61,601 nt of DNA from Porphyrobacter sp. TH134 (GTDB taxonomy: Bacteria; Pseudomonadota; Alphaproteobacteria; Sphingomonadales; Sphingomonadaceae), in contig NZ_PKRO01000018.1 of the NCBI RefSeq assembly GCF_002855495.1, positions 1-61,601 of the forward strand, in the 5' to 3' direction. The notes below the pieces were generated by a model that was not told the origin of the DNA, made no database searches, and saw only the letters and a program-made list of their open reading frames with translations. The translations under genes were made by a program, and so were the position numbers. Of this stretch, positions 17,615-26,822 are shown in pieces (position 1 is the first letter of the stretch; each line of letters begins with the position of its first letter).

Positions 17615-17822
17615 CGCTTGTTCCCCTGGTTGCAGCGCCGGGCGGACGGCCGCGCCGCACCGCTTCACTTTTGCCAACCTTCACCCCGCGCCGCGCCAAG
17701 GCCTCGCGCAGCAGCACCTCGATCTCGGCGTTCACGCTGCGCAGGTCGGCATCGGCGAGGCGCTGGACCGCATCGTGCAGCGCCGGATCAAGGCGCAAGG
17801 GGAAGGCTTTTCTGGCAGGCAT
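17607..17822 (-). CDS. Arc-like ribbon-helix-helix protein
   Basis: A 71-aa protein with a short N-terminal strand (KAFPLRLDPALHDAVQRLAD) and a helix-helix region (RSVNAEIEVLLREAL), matching Arc/MetJ-type DNA-binding domains. The C-terminus is basic (GRPPGAATRG). The start at 17822 gives the full domain. It lies 7 nt after the SPFH gene. The operon promoter carries a palindrome (18755-18772), a plausible autoregulatory site, although the family also serves as antitoxin-like proteins. Confidence 0.85.
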   Translation of the reverse strand: MPARKAFPLRLDPALHDAVQRLADADLRSVNAEIEVLLREALARRGVKVGKSEAVRRGRPPGAATRGTSDA

Positions 17823-17829
17823 GGCAGGA

Positions 17830-18732
17830 TCAGTAGAGCGACCCGGCGTTGACCACCGGCTGCGTGTCCCGTTCACCGCACAGCACCACCATCAGATTCG
17901 ACACCATCGCCGCTTTGCGTTCGTCATCAAGATCGACCACGCCCCGCTCGCTGAGTTGGGCCAGCGCCATTTCCACCATCGTCACCGCGCCTTCGACCAG
18001 CTTCTTGCGCGCCGAGATCACCGCTTCGGCTTGCTGGCGGCGCAGCATCGCCCCGGCGATTTCGGGGGCATAGGCAAGGTGCGTGAGGCCGCATTCGTCC
18101 ACGGTGATCCCGGCGACCGCCAGCCGTTCGATCAGGGCAGCGCGCAGTTCCACGCCCACTTCCTCGTGATTGCCGCGCAGGGTGATTTCGAGATGTTCGA
18201 TATCGTCATAGGGATAGCGCGAGCCGATGGAGCGCACCGCCGCCTCGATCTGCGCAGTCACGAATTCGCGGTAGTCATCGACATCATAGAGCGCCTGCGC
18301 GGTGTCGGTGACGCGCCATACGACCTGGGCTGCCATTTCGATCGGATTGCCGCGCGCATCATTGACCTTGATGGTCTGCGAGATGACGTTGTTGGCGCGC
18401 ACCGCGATCTTGCTGCGGGTCAGCCAGGGCAGCACCCAGCGCAGGCCCTCGTTGCGGTCGGTGCCCTTGTAGGCGCCGAACAGCTGGATCGCGGCAGCTT
18501 CGTTGGGGTTGATCATGTAAAAGCCGCAAAGGATCAGCAGGCCGATGAAGCCGGTGATGATCGCCCCGATCATGCGCACCGCATCCGGCTCGGCCAGGGC
18601 GACCGCGCCGATGAACTGCCAAGCCGCCGCCCCGACCAGCAGCAGCGCGACCAGCAGCATCACATAACCGCTCTGGGTAGAAGCCGGGATTTCGCGGCTG
18701 CGATTAAGGGCATAGGGTTCAGCAGAGGACAT
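17830..18732 (-). CDS. SPFH/Band 7 domain membrane protein
   Basis: A 300-aa protein. Two hydrophobic helices near the N-terminus (about 23-45 and 52-73) are followed by an SPFH domain: [20 protein letters not shown], then [39 protein letters not shown], and a coiled helix [24 protein letters not shown] proteins form oligomeric membrane scaffolds and often regulate proteases. It is first in an operon with the Arc-like and two small membrane proteins. The ATG follows GGAG. Confidence 0.9.
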   Translation of the reverse strand: MSSAEPYALNRSREIPASTQSGYVMLLVALLLVGAAAWQFIGAVALAEPDAVRMIGAIITGFIGLLILCGFYMINPNEAAAIQLFGAYKGTDRNEGLRWVLPWLTRSKIAVRANNVISQTIKVNDARGNPIEMAAQVVWRVTDTAQALYDVDDYREFVTAQIEAAVRSIGSRYPYDDIEHLEITLRGNHEEVGVELRAALIERLAVAGITVDECGLTHLAYAPEIAGAMLRRQQAEAVISARKKLVEGAVTMVEMALAQLSERGVVDLDDERKAAMVSNLMVVLCGERDTQPVVNAGSLY

Positions 18733-18754
18733 GACGAATCTCCATCGACGATAT

Positions 18755-18795
18755 AATTATGATATCATATTTATGCCGACGGCAAGGATGGTCAA
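18755..18795 (-). promoter_or_regulatory. Promoter with palindromic operator of the SPFH operon
   Basis: On the minus strand there is TTGACC at 18790-18795 (-35) and AAATAT at 18767-18772 (-10), 17 nt apart. The -10 overlaps a palindrome (18755-18772) centred on TATGATATCATA, perfect over 12 bp and extended to 18 with one mismatch. The start codon is 22 nt downstream of the palindrome. The co-encoded Arc-like protein is a candidate binder. Confidence 0.65.
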
Positions 18796-18802
18796 GCCGA
18801 AT

Positions 18803-19981
18803 TCAGAGCCGGTGCCAGGCCGTTTGCATCGCCATCAGCCGATTGAAGGCCGCCTTCCGCGCCCGTCCGCCGATCCCTATTGCGAAGCTGCCGAAGGCAC
18901 GGCGATCCGGCCATAGCGGATCGCCCGGTGCATCCGGCACAGCGCAGGTATCGAACAGGGTAATCGCCTCGTCCTTGGCCAAAGCAGCCACTCGGCGCAT
19001 CAGCAACCGACCCGGCGCAAAGCTGCGGAACGCTTCGTCAAAGGCCATCTTGAAGCCATAGCCATGGCCGTCTGCAACCAGCCAGCTGGTCATCGCCACA
19101 ATCCGTTCGTCCGCGATCAGGCTTGCCAGGCGGACGGCATGGCGCTTGTGTCCTTCGCGGATCACTTCGCGGAACAATCCGGTTGTCGCCTTGTGGCAGC
19201 CGATGGCGCTGTCGGCGCGCCCTTTCCATCCGGCGCGTTCCAGCGCGAGAAAGGCCGCCAACCAGGGTTCGCACGCCTCGGATTGCTGGTGCAGCACCAA
19301 CGCCACCGGGCCGTGGGCTTGCGCGAGCTTGCGTTCCAGCCCGTCGAGCCGTTTGTTGAGCTTTTTCACATCGCTGTTGTTTGCATCGGCGGTTGCGTCA
19401 CTGACAGGCCTGGTTGCGATCCGCGCCGGGCGCGTAAAGGTGTGGTGGCCATGCAGCGCGCGCCCCTGTTCGGCGCACAGGCCAATCAGGGCAAGGCTCG
19501 CCGGATCGGTCAGCGGCAGGGTGTCGATGTAAAGCGCCAGAGCCAGCCCCGGGTGCCGGTCGAAATGCGCCAACAAGGCTTGCCAGAAGGCTTTCTCCCC
19601 GCCGGCCCGGATCAGCGGCGTGCCAATAAACTGGTTGGCCGCATGCCATCCCTGCCAAGTGGGTGCTGGCCAGCGACCGATCTGCGGCTCCAGCGTCAAG
19701 GGCAGGGCGCCGAGCCATAGGCCTGCCGCGTTCTCGACCACTGCCAAGCGCAGCGACCGTTCGTGTCCGCAGTGGCGTAGCGCCGGTTCCATGAACCAGT
19801 CGGCCGCAAAGATGTTGCCCGGCGCGGCACTGGCAGTGAGGTTGGCCCAATGCCGCCGTGCCGACTGGCACAGGCTAGCCGGGCGGTGAAGCGTTACCCG
19901 CAGGTCGGATGCAGTGGCGAGCGTTGCGGTGGACGGGGCGTCCGGACTGGCAACCAGCAAGGTTTCATCAAACAGCTTCAC
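18803..19981 (-). CDS. FemAB/BioF2-like GNAT acyltransferase
   Basis: About 392 aa with a GNAT fold of the BioF2/CelD kind. The N-terminal half has WANLTASAAPGNIFAADWFMEPAL (about 46-69). The C-terminal half has KRLDGLERKLAQAHGP, LALERAGWKG, ATTGLFREVIREGHKRHAVRLASL and IVAMTSWLVADGHGYGFKMAFDEAF, the core of the acetyltransferase_6 domain. Such enzymes transfer acyl groups in polysaccharide or peptide modification. The start is GTG at 19981, overlapping the cupin stop in GTGA, so the two genes are translationally coupled. Confidence 0.8.
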   Translation of the reverse strand: MKLFDETLLVASPDAPSTATLATASDLRVTLHRPASLCQSARRHWANLTASAAPGNIFAADWFMEPALRHCGHERSLRLAVVENAAGLWLGALPLTLEPQIGRWPAPTWQGWHAANQFIGTPLIRAGGEKAFWQALLAHFDRHPGLALALYIDTLPLTDPASLALIGLCAEQGRALHGHHTFTRPARIATRPVSDATADANNSDVKKLNKRLDGLERKLAQAHGPVALVLHQQSEACEPWLAAFLALERAGWKGRADSAIGCHKATTGLFREVIREGHKRHAVRLASLIADERIVAMTSWLVADGHGYGFKMAFDEAFRSFAPGRLLMRRVAALAKDEAITLFDTCAVPDAPGDPLWPDRRAFGSFAIGIGGRARKAAFNRLMAMQTAWHRL

Positions 19982-20811
19982 AGCAGGCCCATCCTTTGAC
20001 CGACCCGGCTGGCCGCAGCGCGCAGCCACGGGGCGTCAGCGCTGACCTGCGGATCATAGGCCCGCAGACCGAAGCGCCGCAGCAGCGGGTTGAGCGTAAG
20101 CGCATCGGCGACGGACCGGGTCTGGCGGCTTTGCCACGTTACGGAAAGCGAGATCGACGGCGCATCGCCCGCCCGCACCCAATGCGGCGCCGCATAGGGA
20201 ACAAACAGCGCGTCGCCCGGCGCCAGCAGGTGCTGATCGCCCTTGGCGGCGTAATCGGGTTGCCAGTCGAGCATGTTTTCACCCGCCCGATGATAGCTCT
20301 CACGCTTGGCCAGATCGATGAAGGGCGGCGCGGGCGGATAGACGGCAAAAACCTTGTCACCCGCGATCTGGAACAGAATGTTGTATTCGGCATCGAAGTG
20401 GAACGGTGTGTGCGTGCCGGGTGCGGAGATGAAGACAAAGCCCTTGATGTCGCAGACCGGTCCCGTTGCCGGGCCAATCACCGGAGCCAGTTCGTGCAGC
20501 AGCCCTTCCAGCAAGGCGCGATAGGCCGGCAATTGTTCGATATAACGTAGCATGATCCACTGCGAAGCTACCCCGCCTGCGGCGATGGAATCGGCAGGGT
20601 GGGCATCATCGTCGAGCAGGCGGAAGGCTTCGCCATTGCCGGCATCATGCACCCGGCGTTCGACGTGCTGGCGCGGCAGGTCGCGCGCGGCCTGGGCCAG
20701 CGCAGGATAGGCGAGCAGTGGCTCTGCGGCGAGTTGGTGACGCAGGCGGCTCGCATCACGCGGATAGCGCGCGGCAAGCTGCGGCACCGAGGTGGGATTG
20801 ATCAGCGACAT
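19978..20811 (-). CDS. Cupin-like (JmjC-type) oxygenase
   Basis: A 277-aa protein with a JmjC-like cupin domain. GTHTPFHFDAEYNILFQIAGDK at about 132-153 carries the HxD iron motif, and PYAAPHWVRAG at about 206-216 carries the distal His. These fit an Fe(II)/2-oxoglutarate-dependent hydroxylase. The N-terminal 70 residues are family-specific. It is the upstream member of a coupled pair with the FemAB-like acyltransferase. The substrate (protein, peptide or small molecule) is unknown. Confidence 0.85.
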   Translation of the reverse strand: MSLINPTSVPQLAARYPRDASRLRHQLAAEPLLAYPALAQAARDLPRQHVERRVHDAGNGEAFRLLDDDAHPADSIAAGGVASQWIMLRYIEQLPAYRALLEGLLHELAPVIGPATGPVCDIKGFVFISAPGTHTPFHFDAEYNILFQIAGDKVFAVYPPAPPFIDLAKRESYHRAGENMLDWQPDYAAKGDQHLLAPGDALFVPYAAPHWVRAGDAPSISLSVTWQSRQTRSVADALTLNPLLRRFGLRAYDPQVSADAPWLRAAASRVGQRMGLL

Positions 20812-20915
20812 GGATGCGGCCCTGTGCGTGAAATCTTGGCTCGATAACAGGGAATTAGCCCAATTGCGTGAAAGCCTCGTTAACGCAGGTGCCGGTCAGG
20901 CGGGCGTAGGCGCGG

Positions 20916-22751
20916 TCAGTAACCGCTCGCCTGCCCGTCTTTGCGCATCTCGGTCGCTCCGGTGTAAACGCCGGTCACCGGATCGCGGACAATCGCCTGA
21001 TAGCCGCCAAAGGGGATGCCGGTGCTCTCGACCTCGACATTATGGCCCATCGCCTTCAGGGCTGCGACGGTCGCGGCCGGAATGCCGGGTTCAAGCTGCA
21101 ACACGCCGAGCATATCGACCGGCGCGGTATCGGCAGGGCTGCCCGCCAGCGCATCGGTCGGCTGGCGGCCGCCATCGTGGTGCAGCCGCGCGGCATCGCC
21201 CGCTTCTTGCAAATTCATCCCGTAATCGACGAGGTTGATCAGCACTTGCACATGGCCTTGCGGCTGCATCCCGCCGCCCATCAGGCCAAAGCTCATCCAC
21301 GGCTTGCCGTCCTTGCGGATGAAGGCCGGGATGATCGTCTGGAACGGGCGCTTGGCCGGGGCATAGGCGTTGGGGTGCGCGGGATCGAGACTGTAAAGCT
21401 CGCCCCGATCCTGGAACATGAACCCCAATCCATCGGCCACCAATCCGCCGCCCATCCCGCGATAATTGGACTGGATGAGACTCACCATCATCCCGTCCTT
21501 GTCGGCGACGGTGAGGTAGGTGGTGTCGCCTTCGCCTTCGAGTTTCGGGGCGATGAGCGCACCCGGGGTGAAGGCCGGCGTGGCACGCGCCGGATCGATC
21601 AGGGCGAAGCGCTGCTTGCCGTATGCATCGGACAGCAGTTCTGCGGGCACGCGGGCGAAGGCCGGATCGGCATAGAACCGCGCGGCGTCTTCAAAGGCGA
21701 GGCGCTTGGCTTCGGTGATGGTGTGGATCACCTCGGGGCTGCCGCGCTCCCACTGGCTGAGGTCCACATTCTTCAGAATGTTGACCATCTGGAGCGCCGC
21801 GAAGCCTTGCGAGTTCGGCGGCAGTTCGCACAACTCGTAACCCCTGCGGTATTCCACGCAGGCCACATCCACCCATGTGCTGTCATGCGCGGCGAAATCG
21901 GCGAGGGTGAAGGCGCTGCCCTGCCGCTGGAGGTAATCCACCATCGTGCGCGCGGTTGCGCCGGCGTAGAATTCGTCACGGCCGCCCTTGGCGATCCGCT
22001 CCAACGTGTTCGCCAGATCGGGATTGCGGAACATCTCGCCAGCCTGCGGCGCGCGGCCATCCTTGAAGTAGGTCGCCTTGGCATTCTCGAACTCGAACGG
22101 CGTGCGCGCCCGCTGGCGTTCGTAGTTCTTGAGCCCGCGGTCCAGATACATCGCGATCACCGGGGCGACCGGGTGGCCTTCGCGGGCATAGCGGATGGTG
22201 GGGGCCAGCACGTCAGCCATCGGCAGCTTGCCAAAGCGCGCGTGGAGATCAAACCATGCATCCACCGTGCCGGGGATTGTGACGGGCAGCACCCCCACAG
22301 GCGGCAGGCTGGTCGCGCCAGCGGGCAGCTTGGCCTTGAGCTGATCAAGCGTCTGGCCCGCTGGCGAGCGGCCCGATCCGTTGATGCCGATCAGCTGGCC
22401 GGTCTTGGGATCATGGACAATCGCGAACAGATCGCCGCCGATGCCGTTGCCGGTGGGCTCCATCAACCCGAGCGCCGCGTTGGCGGCAATCGCCGCATCG
22501 ACGGCCGATCCGCCCGCTTTCAGGATATCGAGCGCAATCTGGGTCGCCAGCGGATGGGCGGTGGCGGCCATGCCGTGGGGGGCGATCACTGGACTGCGGC
22601 TCCACTGCGCGCCCACGGGCCGTGCGCCGGGGCCGATGCCGGAACTGGCTTCAGTCGTGCTGGTGGCGGGGTTGGCGGGCGCATCCTCGGCCAAGGCAGG
22701 GGCAGCGACGAGGGCGGTTGCGGCGAGCAGCAGGGGGGCGCGTTTGATCAT
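20916..22751 (-). CDS. ggt: Gamma-glutamyltransferase (glutathione hydrolase)
   Basis: A 611-aa periplasmic Ntn hydrolase that cleaves the gamma-glutamyl bond of glutathione and is autoprocessed. The signal peptide is MIKRAPLLLAATALVAAPALA. Conserved segments include ATAHPLATQIALDILKAGGSAVDAA, GNGIGGDLF and NGSGRSP. The likely autocleavage nucleophile is Thr410 in GEGDTTYLTVADKDG. Length is normal. The ATG at 22751 places the signal peptide first. The DUF2306 gene lies 47 nt upstream on the same strand. Confidence 0.95.
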   Translation of the reverse strand: MIKRAPLLLAATALVAAPALAEDAPANPATSTTEASSGIGPGARPVGAQWSRSPVIAPHGMAATAHPLATQIALDILKAGGSAVDAAIAANAALGLMEPTGNGIGGDLFAIVHDPKTGQLIGINGSGRSPAGQTLDQLKAKLPAGATSLPPVGVLPVTIPGTVDAWFDLHARFGKLPMADVLAPTIRYAREGHPVAPVIAMYLDRGLKNYERQRARTPFEFENAKATYFKDGRAPQAGEMFRNPDLANTLERIAKGGRDEFYAGATARTMVDYLQRQGSAFTLADFAAHDSTWVDVACVEYRRGYELCELPPNSQGFAALQMVNILKNVDLSQWERGSPEVIHTITEAKRLAFEDAARFYADPAFARVPAELLSDAYGKQRFALIDPARATPAFTPGALIAPKLEGEGDTTYLTVADKDGMMVSLIQSNYRGMGGGLVADGLGFMFQDRGELYSLDPAHPNAYAPAKRPFQTIIPAFIRKDGKPWMSFGLMGGGMQPQGHVQVLINLVDYGMNLQEAGDAARLHHDGGRQPTDALAGSPADTAPVDMLGVLQLEPGIPAATVAALKAMGHNVEVESTGIPFGGYQAIVRDPVTGVYTGATEMRKDGQASGY

Positions 22752-22798
22752 GGGGCCGCACCCTAAGCCGCTCGTCGCGTCGCGCAAGGCCGTGTCGC

Positions 22799-23335
22799 TC
22801 AACCCAGCAGCATCACATTCATCAGCCGACCGGGCACCGCGAAGGCGGCAATGCCGGGGATCATCAGCGCGGTGAGGTAGGTGCGCACCAAATGGGCCTT
22901 GTGCGCCTTGATGTCCCCCTTGCGCGCCGTCGACATCACCTTCCAGGCGGCATGGAAGGTCAGCGGTACGAACAGGTGGATCCAGCTGAAAGTGCCGCTT
23001 GTCTGGATGAAGATCGCGGTGGTGGCGGTGATCAGCATCAGCACCAGCCAGACCTTGCCCAGCTGCTTGTGCAGCGGCGTGCCCTTCTTCGCCAGCAGCA
23101 GCCAGCCGCCGAGCGGGATCGTCGGCAGCACGGCGGCGACGTGGAGGATGATCGGCAGCTTGGCATAGGCCTCAATCCCCTCGACCATGCCGAGCGCCAC
23201 CTTCCCCAGTGACACCACCACGGCAAAGCACATGGTGAAGCACGACAGGCTGATGGCGGTGCGGGCGACCGGGCCGATGTCGAAGCGGGTGGAAGCGGGA
23301 CGGCGGGCGGCAAAGGGCAGGGTGATGGTGGTCAT
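22799..23335 (-). CDS. DUF2306 family membrane protein
   Basis: A 178-aa protein with four or five hydrophobic segments and family features: IILHVAAVLPTIPLGG, GTPLHKQLGKVWL, SWIHLFVPLT and HKAHLVRTYLTAL, ending at PGRLMN. The ATG follows AGGAGA. It is divergent from a membrane-bound LytTR gene, a pairing that suggests it is the regulator's target, and it precedes ggt. Function is unknown in the family; the His residues in the membrane region could bind haem or metal. Confidence 0.8.
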   Translation of the reverse strand: MTTITLPFAARRPASTRFDIGPVARTAISLSCFTMCFAVVVSLGKVALGMVEGIEAYAKLPIILHVAAVLPTIPLGGWLLLAKKGTPLHKQLGKVWLVLMLITATTAIFIQTSGTFSWIHLFVPLTFHAAWKVMSTARKGDIKAHKAHLVRTYLTALMIPGIAAFAVPGRLMNVMLLG

Positions 23336-23386
23336 GGCGGGTCTCCTGAAGGGTGCAAGGTGGTTGCTGAGGACAGGATGCCGCCG

Positions 23387-23443
23387 GGCCATTCGCGGGC
23401 AATCGCCCTTGCGCCAATCGCCCGGGCGTTACGCGAAATGGCC
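23387..23443. promoter_or_regulatory. Repeats in the divergent DUF2306/LytTR intergenic region
   Basis: GGCCATTCGCG (23387-23397) is mirrored by CGCGAAATGGCC (23432-23443). Between them CAATCGCCC occurs twice (23400-23408 and 23415-23423), 15 bp apart. Direct repeats beside a LytTR gene could be the binding site of that protein. Confidence 0.4.
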
Positions 23444-23499
23444 GGAAAGCCGGTGATTTGCCACTTTACGAAGCGCGAACGGGCAGTCAGACCAGCGCC

Positions 23500-24327
23500 A
23501 TGAACGCTCAGCCGGCCTCACCGCGACACGCGCTTTTGCGCCGGATCATCATCGATCTGGCGGCGATGGCCGTGATCGGGGTGTTCCTCGCCATTATCGG
23601 CCCGTTCGGCAGTATCGCCGCGCCGCTTCCCGAACGATTGGTGACATGGATCGGTTTCGCGTGGCTCGGCTATGCCTGCTACCGCCCGATGCAGGGCGTG
23701 GCCATGTGGGGCGAACGAACGCTGGCCCTGCCGCGCTGGGGCGTGCTCACGGCGGCAGTGCTGGTGGGCACAGTGCCGATGAGCGTTGCGGTCGTCGCGA
23801 TCAACAGTGCACCATTGGGTAGCCTGCGCTGGCCCGGGCTTGAGGCGGCAATGGCGACCTATTTTTCGGTTCTGGTCATCGGCGGTGCGGTGACGCTCTT
23901 GTTCAATCTGGTGCAGGGCGGCGCGCGGGCGCCGTTGACCGAGGCGGTGACCGCGGCGGTGCCTGTTGCGGTGCCGGTGACCTTTGCGCCCGTCGCTCCG
24001 GCCGCAGCGCCGCTCAGCAACCCTTTGTTCGATCAGCTGCCACCGGAACTGGGCAGCGACATCATCGCGCTGGAGATGGAGGACCACTATGTCCGCGTCC
24101 ACACCGCCCTTGGCTCGGCGCTGGTGCTGATGCGGCTGCGCGATGCGATGGCGTTGATCGGCGATTGTGAAGGCATGCAGGTGCACCGCAGCTGGTGGGT
24201 GGCGCGCAGCGCGGTGGAGGACGTGGTGCGCGACGGGCGCAACATCCGCCTGAAGCTGGCGCGCGGGATCGAAGCTCCGGTTGCCCGCGCGCAGGTTACC
24301 GCCTTGCGCGAGGCGCGCTGGATCTGA
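23500..24327 (+). CDS. Membrane-bound LytTR family transcriptional regulator
   Basis: A 275-aa protein with four hydrophobic helices in the first 145 residues, an Ala/Pro/Val-rich linker, and a C-terminal LytTR DNA-binding domain (about 184-270): ALEMEDHYVRVHTALG, LIGDCEGMQVHRSWWVAR and VRDGRNIRLKLARG. There is no receiver domain, so it is a one-component membrane-anchored regulator. The start at 23500 puts the first helix near the N-terminus. The divergent partner is the DUF2306 gene. Confidence 0.88.
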   Translation: MNAQPASPRHALLRRIIIDLAAMAVIGVFLAIIGPFGSIAAPLPERLVTWIGFAWLGYACYRPMQGVAMWGERTLALPRWGVLTAAVLVGTVPMSVAVVAINSAPLGSLRWPGLEAAMATYFSVLVIGGAVTLLFNLVQGGARAPLTEAVTAAVPVAVPVTFAPVAPAAAPLSNPLFDQLPPELGSDIIALEMEDHYVRVHTALGSALVLMRLRDAMALIGDCEGMQVHRSWWVARSAVEDVVRDGRNIRLKLARGIEAPVARAQVTALREARWI

Positions 24328-24350
24328 CGCCCCCCCCAAAAACCGGCAAT

Positions 24351-24387
24351 GAAAAAGGCCCCCGGCATCGCTGCCGAGGGCCTCTTT
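24351..24387. terminator. Bidirectional terminator between LytTR gene and katG
   Basis: A 12-bp stem (AGGCCCCCGGCA pairing with TGCCGAGGGCCT, one mismatch) around TCGC. A run of five A lies on the left, serving as the T-tract for the minus-strand katG, and CTTTC lies on the right for the plus-strand gene. Confidence 0.85.
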
Positions 24388-24409
24388 CTGGTCAGAGTGT
24401 CGCGGCGCT

Positions 24410-26626
24410 TCAGGCGTGATACTTGGCGTAGCTCACATCGAAGCGATCGGCGTTCATCACCTTGGTCCAGGCCGAGATGAAATCGCACACGAACTTGCCC
24501 TCGTTCCCGCTCTCGGCATAGACCTCGGCCTGCGCGCGCAGCATCGAGTTTGAGCCGAAGACGAGATCGGTGCGGGTCGCGCGCCACTTTTCCTCGCCCG
24601 TCGCGCGGTCCACGCCGACATATTCCTCGTCACCACTGTCATCGACCGGCGACCACTTGGTCCCCATGTCGAGCAGGTTGCGGAAGAAGTCCGGCGTGAG
24701 CTTGCCCGGGGTTTCGGTCAGCACGCCGATCCGGTGGCCGTGGTGGGCATGATCGCTCACCGCGCCCAGCGCCCGCATCCCGCCGACCAGCACCGTCAAC
24801 TCCGGGATCGACAGGCCGAGCAGGTGCGCCCGGTCGATCAGCATCTCCTCGGTGCGGACCTGTGCCTTGGTCTTGAGGTAGTTGCGGAAACCATCGGCGA
24901 AAGGTTCCAGCGCTTCGAAGCTATCGGCATCGGTGTGCTCCTCGGTCGCATCGCCGCGGCCGCCCATGAACGGCACGGTGACGTCGAAGCCCGCATCCTT
25001 GGCCGCCTTCTCGACCGCTGCCGAACCCGCCAGCACGATCGCATCGGCCATGCTCAGGCTGCCGCGATGCGCCTCGATGGTATCGAGCACCTTCGAAAGC
25101 TCCGCCGGATCATTGACCGCCCACGAACGCTGCGGCTCCAGCCGGATGCGCGCGCCGTTGGCCCCGCCGCGGTGGTCGGAGTTGCGGTAGGTCGAGGCCG
25201 AGGCCCAGGCCGCTTTCACCAGCTCGCGCACGCTGAGGCCGCTGCTGAGGATCGCATCCTTGAAGCGGGCGACTTCGGCATCGGACGGCGTCGTGCCAGC
25301 CGGAACCGGGTCCTGCCAGATCAGCGTTTCTTCCGGCACTTCCGGGCCGAGGTAACGCACCTTGGGCCCCATGTCGCGGTGGCACAGCTTGAACCATGCG
25401 CGGGCAAAGGCATCGTCGAGCTGCTCCGGGTGCGCCAGGAACCGCTCGGAAATCTTGCGATATTCCGGATCGTTCTTGAGCGCCATGTCGGCCGTGGTCA
25501 TCATCGTCGGCACGCGCTTGTTCGGGTCGCGCGCATCGGGAGCCAGATCTTCCGGATCGGGGTTGATCGGGGTCCACTGGTGGGCACCAGCGGGCGATTT
25601 CACCAGTTCGAAGTCGTACTTGAACAGGATGCGGAAGTAGTCGTGGCTCCAGGACGTCGGGTTGTTCGTCCAGCTGCCTTCGATGCCGGACGTGGTGATG
25701 TTGCCGCGGGCGATGTCGTCCGCGTCATTCAGCCAGCCGAAGCCCATCAGGTGCAGGTCTTCGCTTTCGGGCGCGCCGCCGAAGGTGTCAGACGGTTCTG
25801 CGCCGTGGGCCTTGCCGAAGGCGTGACCGCCCGCGGTGAGGGCAACGGTTTCCTCGTCGTTCATGGCCATGCGGGCGAAGGTTTCGCGCATGTCGCGGGC
25901 CATGCCCTCGGGGTCATGCGGGTTGCCCTGCGGCCCTTCGGGATTGACGTAGATGAGGCCCATCTGGATCGCGGCGAGCGGGTTTTCCAGCGCGCGGCCT
26001 TCCTTGGGCTGGATGCGGGTGGCAACGCCTTCGTTGACCCACTGTTCTTCCGTGCCCCAGTAGACTGACTCAGGCTCATAGACGTCCGCGCGCCCGCCGC
26101 CGAAGCCGAACACCGGGCCGCCCATCGATTCAATGGCGACGTTGCCGGTGAGGATGAACAGGTCAGCCCAGCTGATGTTCTTCCCGTACTTCTGCTTGAT
26201 CGGCCACAGCAGGCGGCGCGCCTTGTCGAGGTTGCCGTTGTCGGGCCAGGAATTGAGCGGCGCAAAGCGCTGCTGCCCGCTGCCAGCACCACCCCGGCCA
26301 TCACCCGTACGGTAAGTACCCGCCGCGTGCCAGGCCATGCGGATGAAGAACGGGCCGTAATGCCCGTAATCGGCCGGCCACCACGGCTGGCTGTCGGTCA
26401 TCAGCGCGGTCAGATCAGCCTTCAGCGCGTTGTAATCGAGCGCGTTGAACGCCTCGGCGTAATCGAAGTCTTCGCCGTAAGGGTTTGCGCTTTTGCCTTG
26501 CTCGGTCAGGATGTCGAGCTGCATTGCCTGCGGCCACCAATCGCGGTTGGTACGGCCCAGCAGATTGCGCATGTCCATGCTGCCGTGGAACGGGCAACCG
26601 CTGATATCTCCGGTTTTTGCGTCCAT
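24410..26626 (-). CDS. katG: Catalase-peroxidase
   Basis: A 738-aa haem enzyme removing hydrogen peroxide. The distal site is [11 protein letters not shown] with Trp99 and His100. The Tyr of [11 protein letters not shown] and the Met of [11 protein letters not shown] complete the expected Met-Tyr-Trp adduct, and the proximal His is in [11 protein letters not shown]. Both the active N-terminal and the inactive C-terminal peroxidase-like halves are present. The start at 26626 follows AGAGGAGA. It stands beside ahpF and ahpC, making a peroxide-defence cluster; no oxyR is in the window. Confidence 0.98.
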   Translation of the reverse strand: MDAKTGDISGCPFHGSMDMRNLLGRTNRDWWPQAMQLDILTEQGKSANPYGEDFDYAEAFNALDYNALKADLTALMTDSQPWWPADYGHYGPFFIRMAWHAAGTYRTGDGRGGAGSGQQRFAPLNSWPDNGNLDKARRLLWPIKQKYGKNISWADLFILTGNVAIESMGGPVFGFGGGRADVYEPESVYWGTEEQWVNEGVATRIQPKEGRALENPLAAIQMGLIYVNPEGPQGNPHDPEGMARDMRETFARMAMNDEETVALTAGGHAFGKAHGAEPSDTFGGAPESEDLHLMGFGWLNDADDIARGNITTSGIEGSWTNNPTSWSHDYFRILFKYDFELVKSPAGAHQWTPINPDPEDLAPDARDPNKRVPTMMTTADMALKNDPEYRKISERFLAHPEQLDDAFARAWFKLCHRDMGPKVRYLGPEVPEETLIWQDPVPAGTTPSDAEVARFKDAILSSGLSVRELVKAAWASASTYRNSDHRGGANGARIRLEPQRSWAVNDPAELSKVLDTIEAHRGSLSMADAIVLAGSAAVEKAAKDAGFDVTVPFMGGRGDATEEHTDADSFEALEPFADGFRNYLKTKAQVRTEEMLIDRAHLLGLSIPELTVLVGGMRALGAVSDHAHHGHRIGVLTETPGKLTPDFFRNLLDMGTKWSPVDDSGDEEYVGVDRATGEEKWRATRTDLVFGSNSMLRAQAEVYAESGNEGKFVCDFISAWTKVMNADRFDVSYAKYHA

Positions 26627-26711
26627 GATATATCTCCTCTCGGGTTCAGACTCGCGGTCGTACGCGAAGCCTATGGAGGGAAGATGACCCTTTGCCGACG
26701 GTGCGTCCAAT

Positions 26712-26750
26712 CGATTAATGCGGAAGATTTGATTGAGTGGAGCGATTAAT
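26712..26750 (-). promoter_or_regulatory. Repeated CGATTAAT upstream of katG
   Basis: CGATTAAT occurs at 26712-26719 and 26743-26750, 31 bp (about three helical turns) apart, roughly 90-125 nt before the katG start, with GATT also at 26726 and 26731. This could be a site for a LysR-type regulator such as OxyR, but it does not match the enterobacterial ATAG consensus. Confidence 0.25.
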
Positions 26751-26766
26751 TCAGCCTGCCGCACAA

Positions 26767-26800
26767 ACAAAACGGGCCCCCGCACAGGGAGCCCGTTTGT
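26767..26800 (-). terminator. Terminator after ahpF
   Basis: AAACGGGC (26770-26777) pairs with GCCCGTTT (26791-26798). Read on the minus strand it ends in GTTTTGTTTG, directly downstream of the ahpF stop codon. Confidence 0.8.
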
Positions 26801-26822
26801 GTATCGTTGGGCGGCTGGGATG

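Noticed and set aside
21042..22766. A 574-codon open frame on the plus strand
   Set aside because: It is the antisense shadow of ggt, His/Arg-rich with no signature.
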